Shown: positions 12,601 through 22,545, counted from the stretch's first letter. The stretch: 64,000 bases of DNA from Neovahlkampfia damariscottae (GCA_016618085.1 JABLTG010000064.1:33917-97916), one strand, 5' to 3'. Made by a program: numbers and translations. The notes: generated from the letters alone by a model not told the origin.

Positions 12601-12838
12601 ATTTTTTTAATAGTTTTATCCTGAAGAGTATTCTATTGAGGAATGTGATGTTTTCGTTCATGAATCAGGTGCTGTGATAATTTACTGTTTTGAAACAGAA
12701 TTTAGTTGGTAAGAAAAAAAAAATTTGTTTTGAAATTCTTCCCAAAGGGTTGTTAATCATTTTGAATCAATTAAATTTGATTCTGATGAATTATATAAAA
12801 AAACTTTAAATTTTTATAATGAAATGTTTCAAAAATAA
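9684..12838 (+). CDS. Iml1/DEPDC5 homologue, GATOR1 complex subunit lacking an obvious DEP domain
   Basis: About eight exons; the first intron is only 26 nt (9994-10019). Iml1 marks in order: the N-terminal domain with LELRIKDQY then GDMWKFKK, an FRSPSGHIYWLIQMS block, the SABA-type region MWEYSLNGDLHFEKSIN, GNILEAMNLVFHQYEERHLNRDMQRTG split across lines of the family alignment, DLVCLSHPP, and PAVLPVTNDFWP. A C-terminal domain follows (YHPKETFKFQLVW, RRAKQFHFNLFQ, HESGAVIIYCF). In yeast and animals this is the GATOR1 subunit that acts with Nprl2/3 as a GAP for Rag GTPases and restrains TORC1. It is about 990 residues against about 1,600 in yeast and human. The DEP domain normally before the C-terminal domain is absent: SABA-side sequence runs through a Lys/Ser linker and a 36-nt intron straight into it. 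Confidence 0.9.
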
Positions 12839-12878
12839 ATTAATTACAAAAACCACTTTTTTTGGCTTTTTCAATTAA

Positions 12879-12885
12879 CCAATCA
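12879..12885 (+). promoter_or_regulatory. CCAATCA touching the ATG of the 12887 gene
   Basis: The box ends one base before the start codon, the closest non-overlapping case in the window. Confidence 0.5.
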
Positions 12886-12886
12886 A

Positions 12887-13291
12887 ATGATTACCGTTTC
12901 AGGTGTTGCAAAAGTTTTGACAAGAGGAACCAAAGCCAAAAACAAAGTGACTGTGAAAGTTACAATTGAAAATAACTCAGAAAAAGATTTAAAATTCCAA
13001 TTTGTTGATTCTTTGGTTAATGTAAAAAAATTAAAATTCAAAAATGAAATACTGCATCCAAAAAAAGAAGAAGAAATTTTGACAAGTGATAATGAGGAAT
13101 ATTGGTCTGCAGAAATACCACAAGGTGAATCAATGAATGTAACATTAATTCTACATCATAAAAAAGAAACAGGAGGTTATGACCTGTCAGAAAAAGGTGA
13201 ATATTCTCTAATAATCGATGAAAAATTAGTCACAGAAGATGGAGAAATTGTAATTTTAGATGTTAATCCAATAACTTTCAAGTTAAAGTAA
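12887..13291 (+). CDS. Small beta-rich hypothetical protein
   Basis: Single exon of 134 residues with alternating hydrophobic strands (VTVKVTIENNSEKDLKFQF; later GESMNVTLILHHK and GEYSLIID), consistent with an immunoglobulin-like or intracellular-inhibitor fold. The pattern weakly recalls the beta-sandwich propeptide of M35 metallopeptidases, but no protease domain follows, so no function is assigned. There is no signal peptide. The CCAATCA element ends one base before this ATG, which leaves almost no room for a conventional leader if the element marks the promoter; no in-frame ATG further on would keep the first strands. Confidence 0.6.
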   Translation: MITVSGVAKVLTRGTKAKNKVTVKVTIENNSEKDLKFQFVDSLVNVKKLKFKNEILHPKKEEEILTSDNEEYWSAEIPQGESMNVTLILHHKKETGGYDLSEKGEYSLIIDEKLVTEDGEIVILDVNPITFKLK

Positions 13292-13385
13292 AAAAATACA
13301 TTTTTGAGTAAAAGATTAAAAATATATAAAAATATATGTTGTGTTGTTGAATTTTATATTTTTCTGTTCAAGTTTTCTAGAATAT

Positions 13386-13392
13386 CCAATTA
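13386..13392 (+). promoter_or_regulatory. CCAATTA variant before the glucanase
   Basis: A one-base variant of the element ending 10 bp before ATG 13402. Confidence 0.4.
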
Positions 13393-13401
13393 GATTCTTT
13401 G

Positions 13402-14757
13402 ATGGAAGAAGGTGAAGCACAGAGCAATCAACAAAATGAAAAATATTCAAATTTTGATAAAGAAGATTCTGACTATCATCCAATAATTAAAAAATTGAAA
13501 ACTGAAGCAGTTTCAAATATTTTTACAGTGTCAATAATCGTAGCAATTTTTGTCGTTCTGTTGGTCACAATACCTCTTTATTTTTTTTTTTATCAAGGAG
13601 AATTTTCAAAAGAAAAAATAAGAGGTGTCAATTTAGGAGGTTGGTTTATTCTAGAACCATGGATCACTCCAAGTTTATTTGAAAATCAAACCACTTCCAA
13701 TTTTGTTGATGAATTTACTTTTTGTGAACAATTAGGTCACTCAAAAGCAAAAATAATTCTAGAAAAACATTGGAATACATGGGTCACTCAAAAAGAAATT
13801 GTGAAACTTTCAACATATGGTATTAATCATGTTAGAATACCAGTTGGTCATTGGATGTTTGATGTGGATCCTTCAGAACCTTATGTCACTGGATCATTGA
13901 ATTATTTAAAAAGGTCATTGAAATGGATGAAAGAATCAAATATTAAAGTGATATTAGATTTACATGGTGCTCCAGGAGGTCAAAATGGCTTTGACAATTC
14001 CGGAAGAAAAGATCATAGAGAATGGGCATGTTGTATTGGAAAAAACACGAAAAGAACAATTGAAATATTGAAGAATGTCACTTCAATATTCTCAAAATCA
14101 GAATATCATTCAACTATTGTTGGTATCAACTTAGTGAATGAACCATTTGGAATTGACATTCAAATTGTTCAAGATTTCTATAAAAATGCAATTGAAGCAA
14201 TTCAAAAGGTATCAGATAATCCAAACTTAAGTATCACCATTTCTGATGCATTTCAAAAATTGGATGTTTGGAGAGAATTTAAGAAAACTATAGATGAAAA
14301 ATCATTGTTTTTAGATTCACACATTTATCACGTTTTTGATTATTCTATTTTGAACTATACGTTCGACCAACATCTAAAATTGACTTGTAATCACAAGATG
14401 GAGATTGAAAAATCGAATATGATTATTCCTACCTACATCGGAGAATTTAGTTTGGCGAGAACTGATTGTACCAAATGGTTGAATGGATATGAAAAAGGAT
14501 CGAGATATGAAGGTTCCTTGGAAAATACCATTCCTTTAGGTTCATGTGTATTCGAAAATGATCACAATCAATGGTCTGTTGACTACAAAAATTGGATGAA
14601 AATATTTTTTGAAAGACAAATTGATTCTTACGAGAGTGGAGCTGGTTGGTTTTTTTGGAACTTCAAAACTGAAAATTCACCTCATTGGGATTACTTACTT
14701 GGTGTCAAAGAAGGGTGGATTCCAAAAGATTTTTCCACAAATACTAATAAATGTTAA
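13402..14757 (+). CDS. Membrane-anchored exo-1,3-beta-glucanase, GH5 family
   Basis: Single exon, 451 residues. The first 35 residues are polar, then a membrane anchor (about residues 40-63; FTVSIIVAIFVVLLVTI) gives a type II topology with an outer catalytic domain. GH5 marks: GVNLGGWFILEPW, the acid/base VNEPFG (NEP, near 14140) and the nucleophile block IGEFSLA (near 14450), plus HGAPGGQNGFDNSG. Enzymes of this group cleave glucose from beta-1,3-glucan. In a protist, wall or cyst-wall remodelling or digestion of fungal and algal glucan are both possible. Cysteines near the C-terminus suggest disulfides. Start is ATG 13402, 10 bp after a CCAATTA element. Confidence 0.9.
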   Translation: MEEGEAQSNQQNEKYSNFDKEDSDYHPIIKKLKTEAVSNIFTVSIIVAIFVVLLVTIPLYFFFYQGEFSKEKIRGVNLGGWFILEPWITPSLFENQTTSNFVDEFTFCEQLGHSKAKIILEKHWNTWVTQKEIVKLSTYGINHVRIPVGHWMFDVDPSEPYVTGSLNYLKRSLKWMKESNIKVILDLHGAPGGQNGFDNSGRKDHREWACCIGKNTKRTIEILKNVTSIFSKSEYHSTIVGINLVNEPFGIDIQIVQDFYKNAIEAIQKVSDNPNLSITISDAFQKLDVWREFKKTIDEKSLFLDSHIYHVFDYSILNYTFDQHLKLTCNHKMEIEKSNMIIPTYIGEFSLARTDCTKWLNGYEKGSRYEGSLENTIPLGSCVFENDHNQWSVDYKNWMKIFFERQIDSYESGAGWFFWNFKTENSPHWDYLLGVKEGWIPKDFSTNTNKC

Positions 14758-14777
14758 CAAAATTTATGAAAATTTCA

Positions 14778-16034
14778 TCATGGTCCTTCCAAAAGAAAGG
14801 TGGATCTGTTGCTACAGAAAATATCAACAATAACCTTTTGATTTATATCTATTGGTATTACTGAATGAGATGTACTTTCCCATGCTCCAAGTTGTCCAGA
14901 ATCATTCTTACCCCAACCAAAAACTTCTCCATTTTCTGAGAGGATTTATAAATTTTTGATTTACCTTTTACAGCAACAGTATGGTGACCAAATGAGCTTA
15001 TTAATTTCACATCAGAAATTGAGTTTATCTTTTCAAGTTTGTATCTATTTTTGGTATCACTTAATCCCAATTGTTCAAGTTCATTCCATCCACATGCATA
15101 AAGTGATCCCCCTGTTATAACAATTGAAAAATAGTATGATGCGATGATGTTGGATACTCCTTTTTGATCAAAAATCACAGTTGGAGTAGTAATATCATCA
15201 TTTCCTGTCCCGATTTCACCATATACGTTTGATCCCCAGGAATAAACAGTTGAATCATTTTCAAGAGCCAAACAATGGGTGTAACCACAAGACATTTTTG
15301 TGATATTCTTTCCTTCAAAATATTTTATCTTTTGAGGGTTCTTTGGGCTGAAATTAGTTCCTATGCCTAATTGTCCATATCCATTACTTCCAAATGCATA
15401 AAATCCATCTTTACACTCTACTATCGAAAAATTGTATCCACAATAAACTTTTAGCACTTCTTTGTCTTCAAAAAATTTCAATTCTTTTGGTTGATTGTAT
15501 TTCTCATCTTCAAAACCCAATTGTCCATATTTGTTTGATCCAAACCCATATAGTTTCCCATCAGCTTTATTTTAGTTTATATTATTCTTACTGTTCCTAA
15601 TTATTGTATGATAGCCTCCCATTGTAATTTCCAAAATCTCAAAAGATGATAGTGATTTTATTTCGGTAAATTTGCTGTGATCCGAGTAACTCTGGAGTCC
15701 AAGTTGTCCATAAGAATTATCTCCGGCACCATAAATTTTGCTCTCTAACGTTTTTAGAAAAACAGTTCCTACCACAAGAAACAATGGTTGAAAATTCTCC
15801 ACATGAAACAGATTTGATTTTTTTGTCATGAAAAAAATTGATTTCTGTCAATTTTGATGTTGATTCTGTTGTTTGAATTCCAAGTGTTCCACTGTTGTTG
15901 TTGCCACATCCAAATAACTTTTCTTTCAAAATTAAACAAAAAGAAATATGAAACCTACTTGAAAAATGTGTCTGTGTTGAATTTGATTCACTACTTTTAA
16001 GTGAATCAATGTTACCTTGTTGTGAATGGGACAT
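14778..16034 (-). CDS. RCC1-repeat beta-propeller protein
   Basis: Five exons. Removing introns near 15945, 15760, 15570 and 14950 joins seven RCC1 repeats, each with the G.GxN..GQLG type core (FGCGNNNSGTLG, GAGDNSYGQLG, GFGSNKYGQLG, AFGSNGYGQLG, SWGSNVYGEIG, ACGWNELEQLG, GWGKNDSGQLG). That makes a complete seven-bladed propeller and little else, about 370 residues. Family members include Ran exchange factors, UVR8-like and HERC-type proteins; the partner here cannot be told. The 30 residues before the first blade are Ser/Thr-rich. It converges on the glucanase gene with a 20-bp gap. Confidence 0.85.
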
Positions 16035-16078
16035 TTGAATTGTTCTTTTTTTTTTGTTCAAAAAGGTATAAAATGCTC

Positions 16079-16085
16079 TTATTGG
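16079..16085 (-). promoter_or_regulatory. CCAATAA element of the RCC1 gene
   Basis: TTATTGG on the + strand, 45 bp before ATG 16034 in coding sense. Confidence 0.5.
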
Positions 16086-16274
16086 TCAATTGCCAAAAAA
16101 AAAAAAGAATTATTTTTTTAATATTCTTGAATTTTGGAGGGAAATTCACTTGAATAATGCAAGAGTATATTCCAATAATATCATCTAAATATCCAACCAA
16201 CCAAATCATTCAGAAATTCTGAAAAACAAAATAAATGTAACACCTTTTTGTCTGTTTTTCATTCTTAAAAAAAT

Positions 16275-17124
16275 ATGACAGAACAACCAAATCAACCAAA
16301 ACAACCAAATAATGTAACAGAATTTTTTGGAATGTTTCAAAACGCAACTGGAAAACCAAACTTCAAAGGAAATCCTACACAAATGCTCAAAAGAAGCCGA
16401 GGCTCAAGATATTTACTTCCATTGATTTTAGGAGGTACTTTAATTTATAAGTGCTTGAATATTATACCTGCTGGAAATATAGGAGTTGTAGACATATTTC
16501 CAGTTCAAGAAAAAGTTCTTCAACTAGGTATTCATGTTGTGAATCCGTTCGCAAAAGTTGCCAAAATTTCACTTCAAACAAGAAAATTATCATCAACTAT
16601 CCAAGTTCCATCTCAAGAAGGAGTGGTAATTGAGTTGGAAAGTTCTCTTTTGTATAAATTAGATACTTCAAAAGTTGTTGAAATGTACAAAACTGTTGGT
16701 TTAAATTATGAAAAAGTTGTATTAATTCCGCTTTATACTTCAACTGGAGACAAAAGATGTGAAAAACGAACTTCAAGATTTAATAGGACATAGAGGTGTT
16801 ATTGTTGAAGATGTTCCTTTGAAAAATATAAAATTACCAGAGAAATTAACCAAAGAAATTGAATTTAAATTATCAGCTGAACAAGAAAGTCAAAAAATGA
16901 AATTTATACTTGAAAAAGAAAAATTGGAAGCTGAAAGAAAAAGAATAGAGGCACAAGGAATTTCAGACTTTCAAAAAATTGTTTCAGAAGGAATTTCTGA
17001 ACAATTGTTGGTTTGGAAAGGAATTGAAGCAACAGAAAAATTAGCTGAATCAACAAACTCAAAAGTTATTGTAGTAGGTGGAGGTAAAAATGGATTACCT
17101 TTAATTTTAAATTCTAAAAAATAA
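16275..17124 (+). CDS. SPFH/prohibitin-family protein, reading frame interrupted
   Basis: An N-terminal region rich in Pro/Asn/Gln, a membrane segment (LLPLILGGTLIYKCL) and an SPFH/Band 7 domain (GNIGVVDIFPVQ, LQLGIHVVNPFAK). The C-terminal coiled coil carries EKEKLEAERKRIEAQGISDF and WKGIEATEKLAES, typical of the bacterial/plant-type prohibitin family. Prohibitins form ring complexes in the inner mitochondrial membrane. The frame breaks near 16735-16760: VVLIP is followed directly by LYTST, then the frame moves by one before ETKDVKNELQDL. Family members carry about 15-17 more residues between IP and LYTST. No GT..AG intron explains this, because the sequence is missing rather than extra. Either an internal deletion plus frameshift (a damaged gene) or an assembly error. 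Confidence 0.7.
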
Positions 17125-17211
17125 AACCCCTTTGATTTTTTCAATCAAACTATTTTTCATTGGTGAAAAAAATCTCCGTTGGGTTAGAAAGGAAGTATCT
17201 TTTTCCTTTGT

Positions 17212-17218
17212 CCAATCA
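17212..17218 (+). promoter_or_regulatory. CCAATCA element of the DUF5648 gene
   Basis: Ends 13 bp before ATG 17231; the spacer is nearly all T and A. Confidence 0.5.
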
Positions 17219-17230
17219 TTTTACAAAAAA

Positions 17231-18895
17231 ATGAGAATCATCGTCATAGCTGTGTTACTCACTTTCTTTTTCAGTGAAATCCTTGCTGTACCAGTTAGAG
17301 TTGCTCGCGTAGATGTTGCTGCTTATCAGAAAGAGGTATACCCATTCGTAAGTGCAACTTTCGTATTCATTCTTTCAAGGAAATGGTTAAAGACCTTAAT
17401 TTTGGACAACACTTGAAATACAATCACGATTATTGTAACTCTGGTGAATCAGATTTCCATCGTATTTCTGTTGTTGGAGACATCACCAAAAAAGTTACAA
17501 AACAAATTACTGAAAAACTACCAAATGGAATGATGAGAATAACAATGAAAGAAGTTGAAGAACATGTTCCATGTCTCAGATGTAGAATTATTTCACAAGA
17601 TGATAATTGTATTTATGGACGTAGAGTCAGACACATCAATTTTGTTTTTTCTGATGAAATTCCAGTTGCTCAATTTGATCAACTCAAAGAAAGAATATTG
17701 TTTGAAATACACAAAAAAACTAACTTTTTCTAATAGAAAATACCACAAGACAATTGTCCGTTTTCCTTGTCAAAATGCTTTGGCCATTCTGAAGAAATTT
17801 GGACATATACATTTGTATAACCTTGTTAAATCAAGAGCACTTAAATATGCTTCACCAAATCGTTCAATTCCACCTGAACTTGCTTCTTATGCTTTAGCCA
17901 ACAAACCTTACAAAAAAGAAAAATATGTGACTCCATTTTTCAGATACAACCACAAAAAAGTGAAAGATCATCATTATACCATTTACAATGTCAAAAGAAG
18001 ATTAAACAGAATCGGATACTCATCAGAAGGAATTGCTGCATATATATTGTCAAAACCACAACCAAACTCAGTTCCATTTTACAGATATTATTCTTCAAAA
18101 GATAGAGATCATTATTTCTCGACCAAAAAAGTTAAAAAAAATGGATATAAATATGAAGGAGTTGCTGGTCATGTTTACTCAAAATTTTATGGGGATACTC
18201 AAAGTGGGAAATTAGTTCCACTTTACCAATACTATAGTCAACAATTAAAAGATCATTTTTACACAACAAATAAAGAAGAAATTGCATCCACATTTGGAAC
18301 CATCTCAATAAATGGAGGATACTTAGGATACAATTATATGGGAGTTGCTGCTTTTGTTTATGAACCTTGCACAGAATTAAGAGTTTCAAATTGGAATGGA
18401 AATATTTTCAGAACTTGTATCAAAGAAGGAAGAAAAAAACTTGTTTCTAAGTCAGTTTATCACAAAAGAACTAGATCATGTAGACGTCATAGATCTTGGC
18501 TGACAGTTCAAAAACAAAAAGGAGCATTCAGAGTCAACTATCTCAATAGATGCTCAAAGAAATGGTCTCATGGAAAATTCGTAAATCATGGATATTCAAT
18601 TGCAAAATCTCAAGGATACAAAGTTACTGCAAGAAAATTTGATTATAGTGGAAGAAATTGTTTTGGGGAATTCCAAAAGACAACTGCTGTATTTACTAAC
18701 AATAAAGTTAAAATGTCACAAAATTGCATCAGAGTTCTTGGTGCAAACTATAATGGAAAAGATGTCACTTTCATTTTTGGTGAATGGGTTAATAAGAAAG
18801 GAGGAAAAAAAATTCATTCTCACATCAACATGGTGAAGGTATTTGGAGGATCTCCAAATGGAAAACTCACTGTTTCCTATGCATATGATAAATAA
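17231..18895 (+). CDS. Secreted DUF5648-repeat protein
   Basis: Three exons (introns about 17340-17380 and 17700-17741). A signal peptide (MRIIVIAVLLTFFFSEILA) is followed by a Cys-containing N-terminal domain (PCLRCRI). Then three repeats have the DUF5648 pattern: a P.FRY motif, DHHYTIY / DHYFST / DHFYTTN, and a GY..EGIAAYI close. The C-terminal 170 residues hold paired Cys and many Lys/Arg (RTRSCRRHRSW). DUF5648 is found in secreted or surface proteins of bacteria, fungi and protists; its role is unknown to me. The lack of a C-terminal hydrophobic anchor suggests release to the medium or a vacuole. A CCAATCA element lies 13 bp before the ATG. Confidence 0.75.
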
Positions 18896-19107
18896 ATATG
18901 TTTTTCATAAAATATTTCTTGTCAAATTGAGGTTTCTAAATTTTTCTTAATTTAGCGTTGCTGAAAAGTAGTTTTCCAACAAATCATCCAAAAGAATTCT
19001 ACGTACCTTTTGGAATGTTATAAAGGATTAGGGGAGATGATAGTGAGAACAGATGATATGAAATAATTTTTTGGGTTCAATTCCTAGTTCTACCTTTTTT
19101 TTGTTGT

Positions 19108-19114
19108 CCAATCA
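19108..19114 (+). promoter_or_regulatory. CCAATCA element of the phosphatase gene
   Basis: Ends 32 bp before ATG 19146, preceded by a T8 run. Confidence 0.5.
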
Positions 19115-19145
19115 TTCTCAATTTTCATTTCCCAATTTGAAAACA

Positions 19146-19818
19146 ATGGTGAAGAAAAAAAAAGATGATTTAAAAAGTACCATCATAAATAATTTTACAC
19201 TACCACCACTACCTTCTATTGATAACATAGATCCAAACATCTATAAAGGACCAAATGAATACTGCAAGTAAAAAAAAAAAAAAATAAAAAAGAATAGTTG
19301 GGTGATTCCAAATGCTTTATTAGTTGGAGCATATCCTAGAAGAAAGAATTTAGAAACCATATTACCGCTTGAAATCACCAAATTCATCTGTTTGATGGAA
19401 GAACATGAAATCAAACGATATGGTGATTATTTCAATTTCAATGTTTTGAAAACAGCAAAAAACCCAAAATTATACTCGTTTGAGCATGTTCCTATCAAAG
19501 GTAAAGCTTAAATCCATTCTTTTTCATGAATCAGATCACAGTGTTTTGGTAGACGAAGAAGCAATGGAATTGGTGACAAAAATTATAAATTGGTTAAATA
19601 ATGGTGAAAAGATTTATTTACATTGTTTGGGTGGACATGGAAGAACTGGGACCATAGTTTCTTTGTTACTATTTAGGTTATATAAATTGGATGCTTACAA
19701 TGCAATGGAATTTTGCCAAAAATTTCATGATTCAAGAGGAAAAACCAAAAATTTAAAATCACCTGAATCATCAGAGCAACGAAATCAACTCTATAGAATT
19801 GCAATTATTGAGGAATAA
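19146..19818 (+). CDS. Protein tyrosine / dual-specificity phosphatase-like protein
   Basis: Three exons; introns 19268-19296 (29 nt) and 19501-19534 (34 nt) both restore frame. The catalytic loop HCLGGHGRTG fits C-x5-R (Cys near 19625), and an upstream FEHVPIKDHSV segment stands where the general-acid loop of cysteine phosphatases lies. About 200 residues with little beyond the catalytic core. N-terminal Lys cluster (KKKKDD). The loop resembles that of small PTP/kinase-associated-phosphatase-like enzymes; protein or other phosphate substrates cannot be told apart. The ATG at 19146 follows a CCAATCA element at 32 bp. Confidence 0.75.
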
Positions 19819-19959
19819 ATAATCTAAATTTAAATTGCTAATTTTGTGTTTTCATTCTTCCAGTTTTATTGAAGAAGTGGATTACATGTTGGTCATTCAA
19901 AAGCTTTTCTTTTCAATTACTTCAAAGAATATGAAAGAAAATTTTTCCTCCTTTTTTGA

Positions 19960-19966
19960 CCAATGG
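19960..19966 (+). promoter_or_regulatory. CCAAT overlapping the ATG of the DUF1877-WGR-SAP gene
   Basis: CCAATGG in which ATG is the start codon; DUF1877 homology (MGISL) supports this ATG as the true start. Confidence 0.4.
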
Positions 19967-20988
19967 GAATTTCACTAATTTTGAAAACAATTGAACAACA
20001 AGACATCAATGAAGTCGTTCAAGATCCAAAAAAACTTGGAGAGATTTTAAAATATCCTTACGTTGACTATATTGATTATTACAAATCTGAAGAAGCCCAA
20101 CAAGACAAAAAAAATCAATATGACGCTGATTCATCATGGGATCCTTTGAATTATTTATTCAAACCAGAATTTGATGGAAAACTTAAAAAAGACGTTGAAT
20201 TCAAGTTATGTGTTGGTTTAAAAAAATACTACGTCCTGCAACTCTCCAAAAATAATATTGTTAAAATTACCTATGGAAAAGGTACTTTTAAGAATATTGG
20301 TATCTATGGCTCAAAAACTGAAAGTAATTACTTCAGTTCTCTCGCAGAATCACTTGAATATGTCACAAAAAAATTGAAAGAAAAGTTAAAAGAATACCAA
20401 CTTGTTTTAGAATTCACACCACAATTAACAGAAGAAGACTTACAAAAAGATGAAGAAGAAGAAAATACTGATGATAAACCTGGTGAAAAAAGAAAAAGAG
20501 CAACAAAACCAAAATCTTCCAAAAAAATCAAGATTTTACAAACATTACAAGGAGCATCCATTGATTTTATGAAATTAGAGCTTGAAAAAAGAGGTTTAGA
20601 AACTAATGGTACCAAAGCAGATTTAACGATCAGATTAGCATTTGAAATTCTAGGGTTACACATAAAACCACCAACTGAAAAATTGAAAAAGTGCTTTTTT
20701 CTTGATGGAGGAAAATCAGTTGATTTTCCAATGGCTTATGGAAACCCAAGGATTTTAAGATTACCACTTGTGAAAGAATGGTTGGATACTATGAATAGTT
20801 TTTCAGAAGAAGACTTGAAAAAAAAATATGATCCAAAAAAAATGGAACAGGAAGCAATTGGACCACCAAATTTCTACAATAATGTTGATGAAACTTGGAA
20901 ATACTTGTTACTACATATCAGAGGAGTTAAAAGTTTTTTGAGTGAAACAGTCAATGAAAAAAAAGGTTTGATTGTCTATTTATCATAA
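19963..20988 (+). CDS. DUF1877 protein with inserted WGR-like and SAP domains
   Basis: Single exon, 341 residues. The N-terminus (MGISLILKTI, PYVDYIDYYKSEE, SSWDPLNYLF) and C-terminus (FSEEDLKKKYDPKKM, LLLHIRGVKSFL, GLIVYLS) together match the two halves of DUF1877 (YfbM-like). Between them is a WGR-like domain (about residues 75-130; KYYVLQLSKNNIVKITYGKG, then FSSLAESLEYVTKKLKEKLKEY), an acidic/basic linker (EEEENTDDK, KRKRATKPKSSKK) and a SAP motif (IDFMKLELEKRGLETNGTKA). WGR and SAP are DNA- or chromatin-linked modules found with PARPs, so a nuclear role is inferred. The CCAAT box overlaps the ATG itself (19960-19966). Confidence 0.75.
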   Translation: MGISLILKTIEQQDINEVVQDPKKLGEILKYPYVDYIDYYKSEEAQQDKKNQYDADSSWDPLNYLFKPEFDGKLKKDVEFKLCVGLKKYYVLQLSKNNIVKITYGKGTFKNIGIYGSKTESNYFSSLAESLEYVTKKLKEKLKEYQLVLEFTPQLTEEDLQKDEEEENTDDKPGEKRKRATKPKSSKKIKILQTLQGASIDFMKLELEKRGLETNGTKADLTIRLAFEILGLHIKPPTEKLKKCFFLDGGKSVDFPMAYGNPRILRLPLVKEWLDTMNSFSEEDLKKKYDPKKMEQEAIGPPNFYNNVDETWKYLLLHIRGVKSFLSETVNEKKGLIVYLS

Positions 20989-21017
20989 AAATGAAATTTC
21001 TCATTATTTTTAGAAAA

Positions 21018-22545
21018 CTAATAGATTTTAAAATTCCATGATATTTCCATCACTCCATTTTGTCTTTGTGAAAATCCATCAGAAATGCAAAGATCCAATC
21101 CATGCAAAATCATCAAATCTCTTTCATGAAAAATCAACTTTTCACAACAAGTTTGAATTTGTTGTAATGTTAAATTACTTGCATAAGTCAAAGAAGACAA
21201 TCTAAATTTCTTTCTGACAACTGTTAATAACTCTGAAATTTTGTTTGAAACTGTTATCTCTTTTTGTTGAATTGATATACATTGCATTCCTTTCATTTGA
21301 ATAAGAGTCACAATTTCGAATAATGTTGCATCTAATGGAGCTACTAAAAACCCTTTTTTATGAACATGTAAATCTTTTGGTTGTCTTTCTGGATAATGAT
21401 CATATAAATCACGAATAATCAAAGTCAATTTTGATTTTTCATTTTTTGATAAATTAATATGAAACATTTGACTTGTTGGTAACTCTTCTGTTGTATATAT
21501 TTCTTTTAATAAACTTATGTACATTGGGTTCATCAAAATATGATCACTTTCAGGTAAAATTCCTTGAATACCTAATTTTGAAGTTGCTTTCAATTCTAAA
21601 TCTAATATTGAATTTCTTAATTCTAATTTATCAACAACTTCATCTTTATTCAAATTTGAAAATAAATAATCCATCCATATGGATGGCTCTTCTTTATAAT
21701 TCAAAATGACATTTCCCATTTCATCAATTCTTGAATTTCCTTTTCCTATGACCAATCTAAGACTTTCTAATTTCTTCCTTAGTTGTATTAAGAATGGTTC
21801 CATTTTAAATTTTCCTGAATAAATTGCCTCAAAATCTGATCTTTCTTCAATCTTGAAAATTATTAGTTTGGAAAAAATGAGTTACATTTTCACAATATTT
21901 TGAGATTTCATCTTTAAATTTCTTTAATAATTCAAATTGAAATGGAAAATCGAATGATTTGTCTAAATCAATTGAACGAGTTGATAAAATTTCGTTCAAT
22001 TGATTTTTATGAATATTCACAATTGGATCAAGTCTTTCTTTTGGTTTTATGTTTTTGTTTCTTAAAATGAAATCAATTATACTTCCTTGAGATGCATTTT
22101 CAACTGTTGATCCCAAAAATTCGGAATCGTCTTCTTCTAAGTTGAATTGTTCCTGTTCTTCTTCTGTTAACAAACCAACCGATTTAAATAATTTTTTTAA
22201 GTTATAATTCAAAGACATTTGTTTCTCCATGATACCTAAAAGTTAATGAAACCACAAAAAACCTGAATTTGGTTTTGGACCCGTTAAATTTAGCTGTATT
22301 AAATTTTCAATTTCATTCTTCAAATAAAATTGAAATAAATAAGTTTTTGAAGTTAATTGAAAATTGTTTTCAGTTTTATAATCATCCATGAAACTTTGAA
22401 GTAAACTCAAAGAATTTTGATTTATTTTTTGTTGTTTTGGCAAATCTGAAAAATAATCTGGATGTGTATTCTTGTATAATTGATTTAATTTCTTCTTTAT
22501 AGAGAAATGTTCATTTTTGTTGAAGAGAAATAAACATCTCTTCAT
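21018..22545 (-). CDS. TCAIM-like mitochondrial protein (DUF4460/DUF4461)
   Basis: Three exons. The first encodes the DUF4460 block, recognisable by a J-domain-like HPDYFSDLPKQQKINQNSLSLLQ segment split over the alignment as HPDYFSDLP and NQNSLSLLQSF. The later exons carry a DUF4461-like region (PSIWMDYLF, HILMNPMY, HVHKKGFLVAPLDA). Human TCAIM is a mitochondrial protein of similar size (about 500 residues); its biochemical role is unclear. The start is ATG 22545; an upstream TTG in the same frame lies inside the CCAATCA element and is not a start. It diverges from the next gene with 47 bp between start codons. Confidence 0.75.

Noticed and set aside
13399-13404. TTG at 13399 as glucanase start
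   Set aside because: Non-ATG starts are not expected in a eukaryotic nuclear gene; ATG 13402 follows at once.
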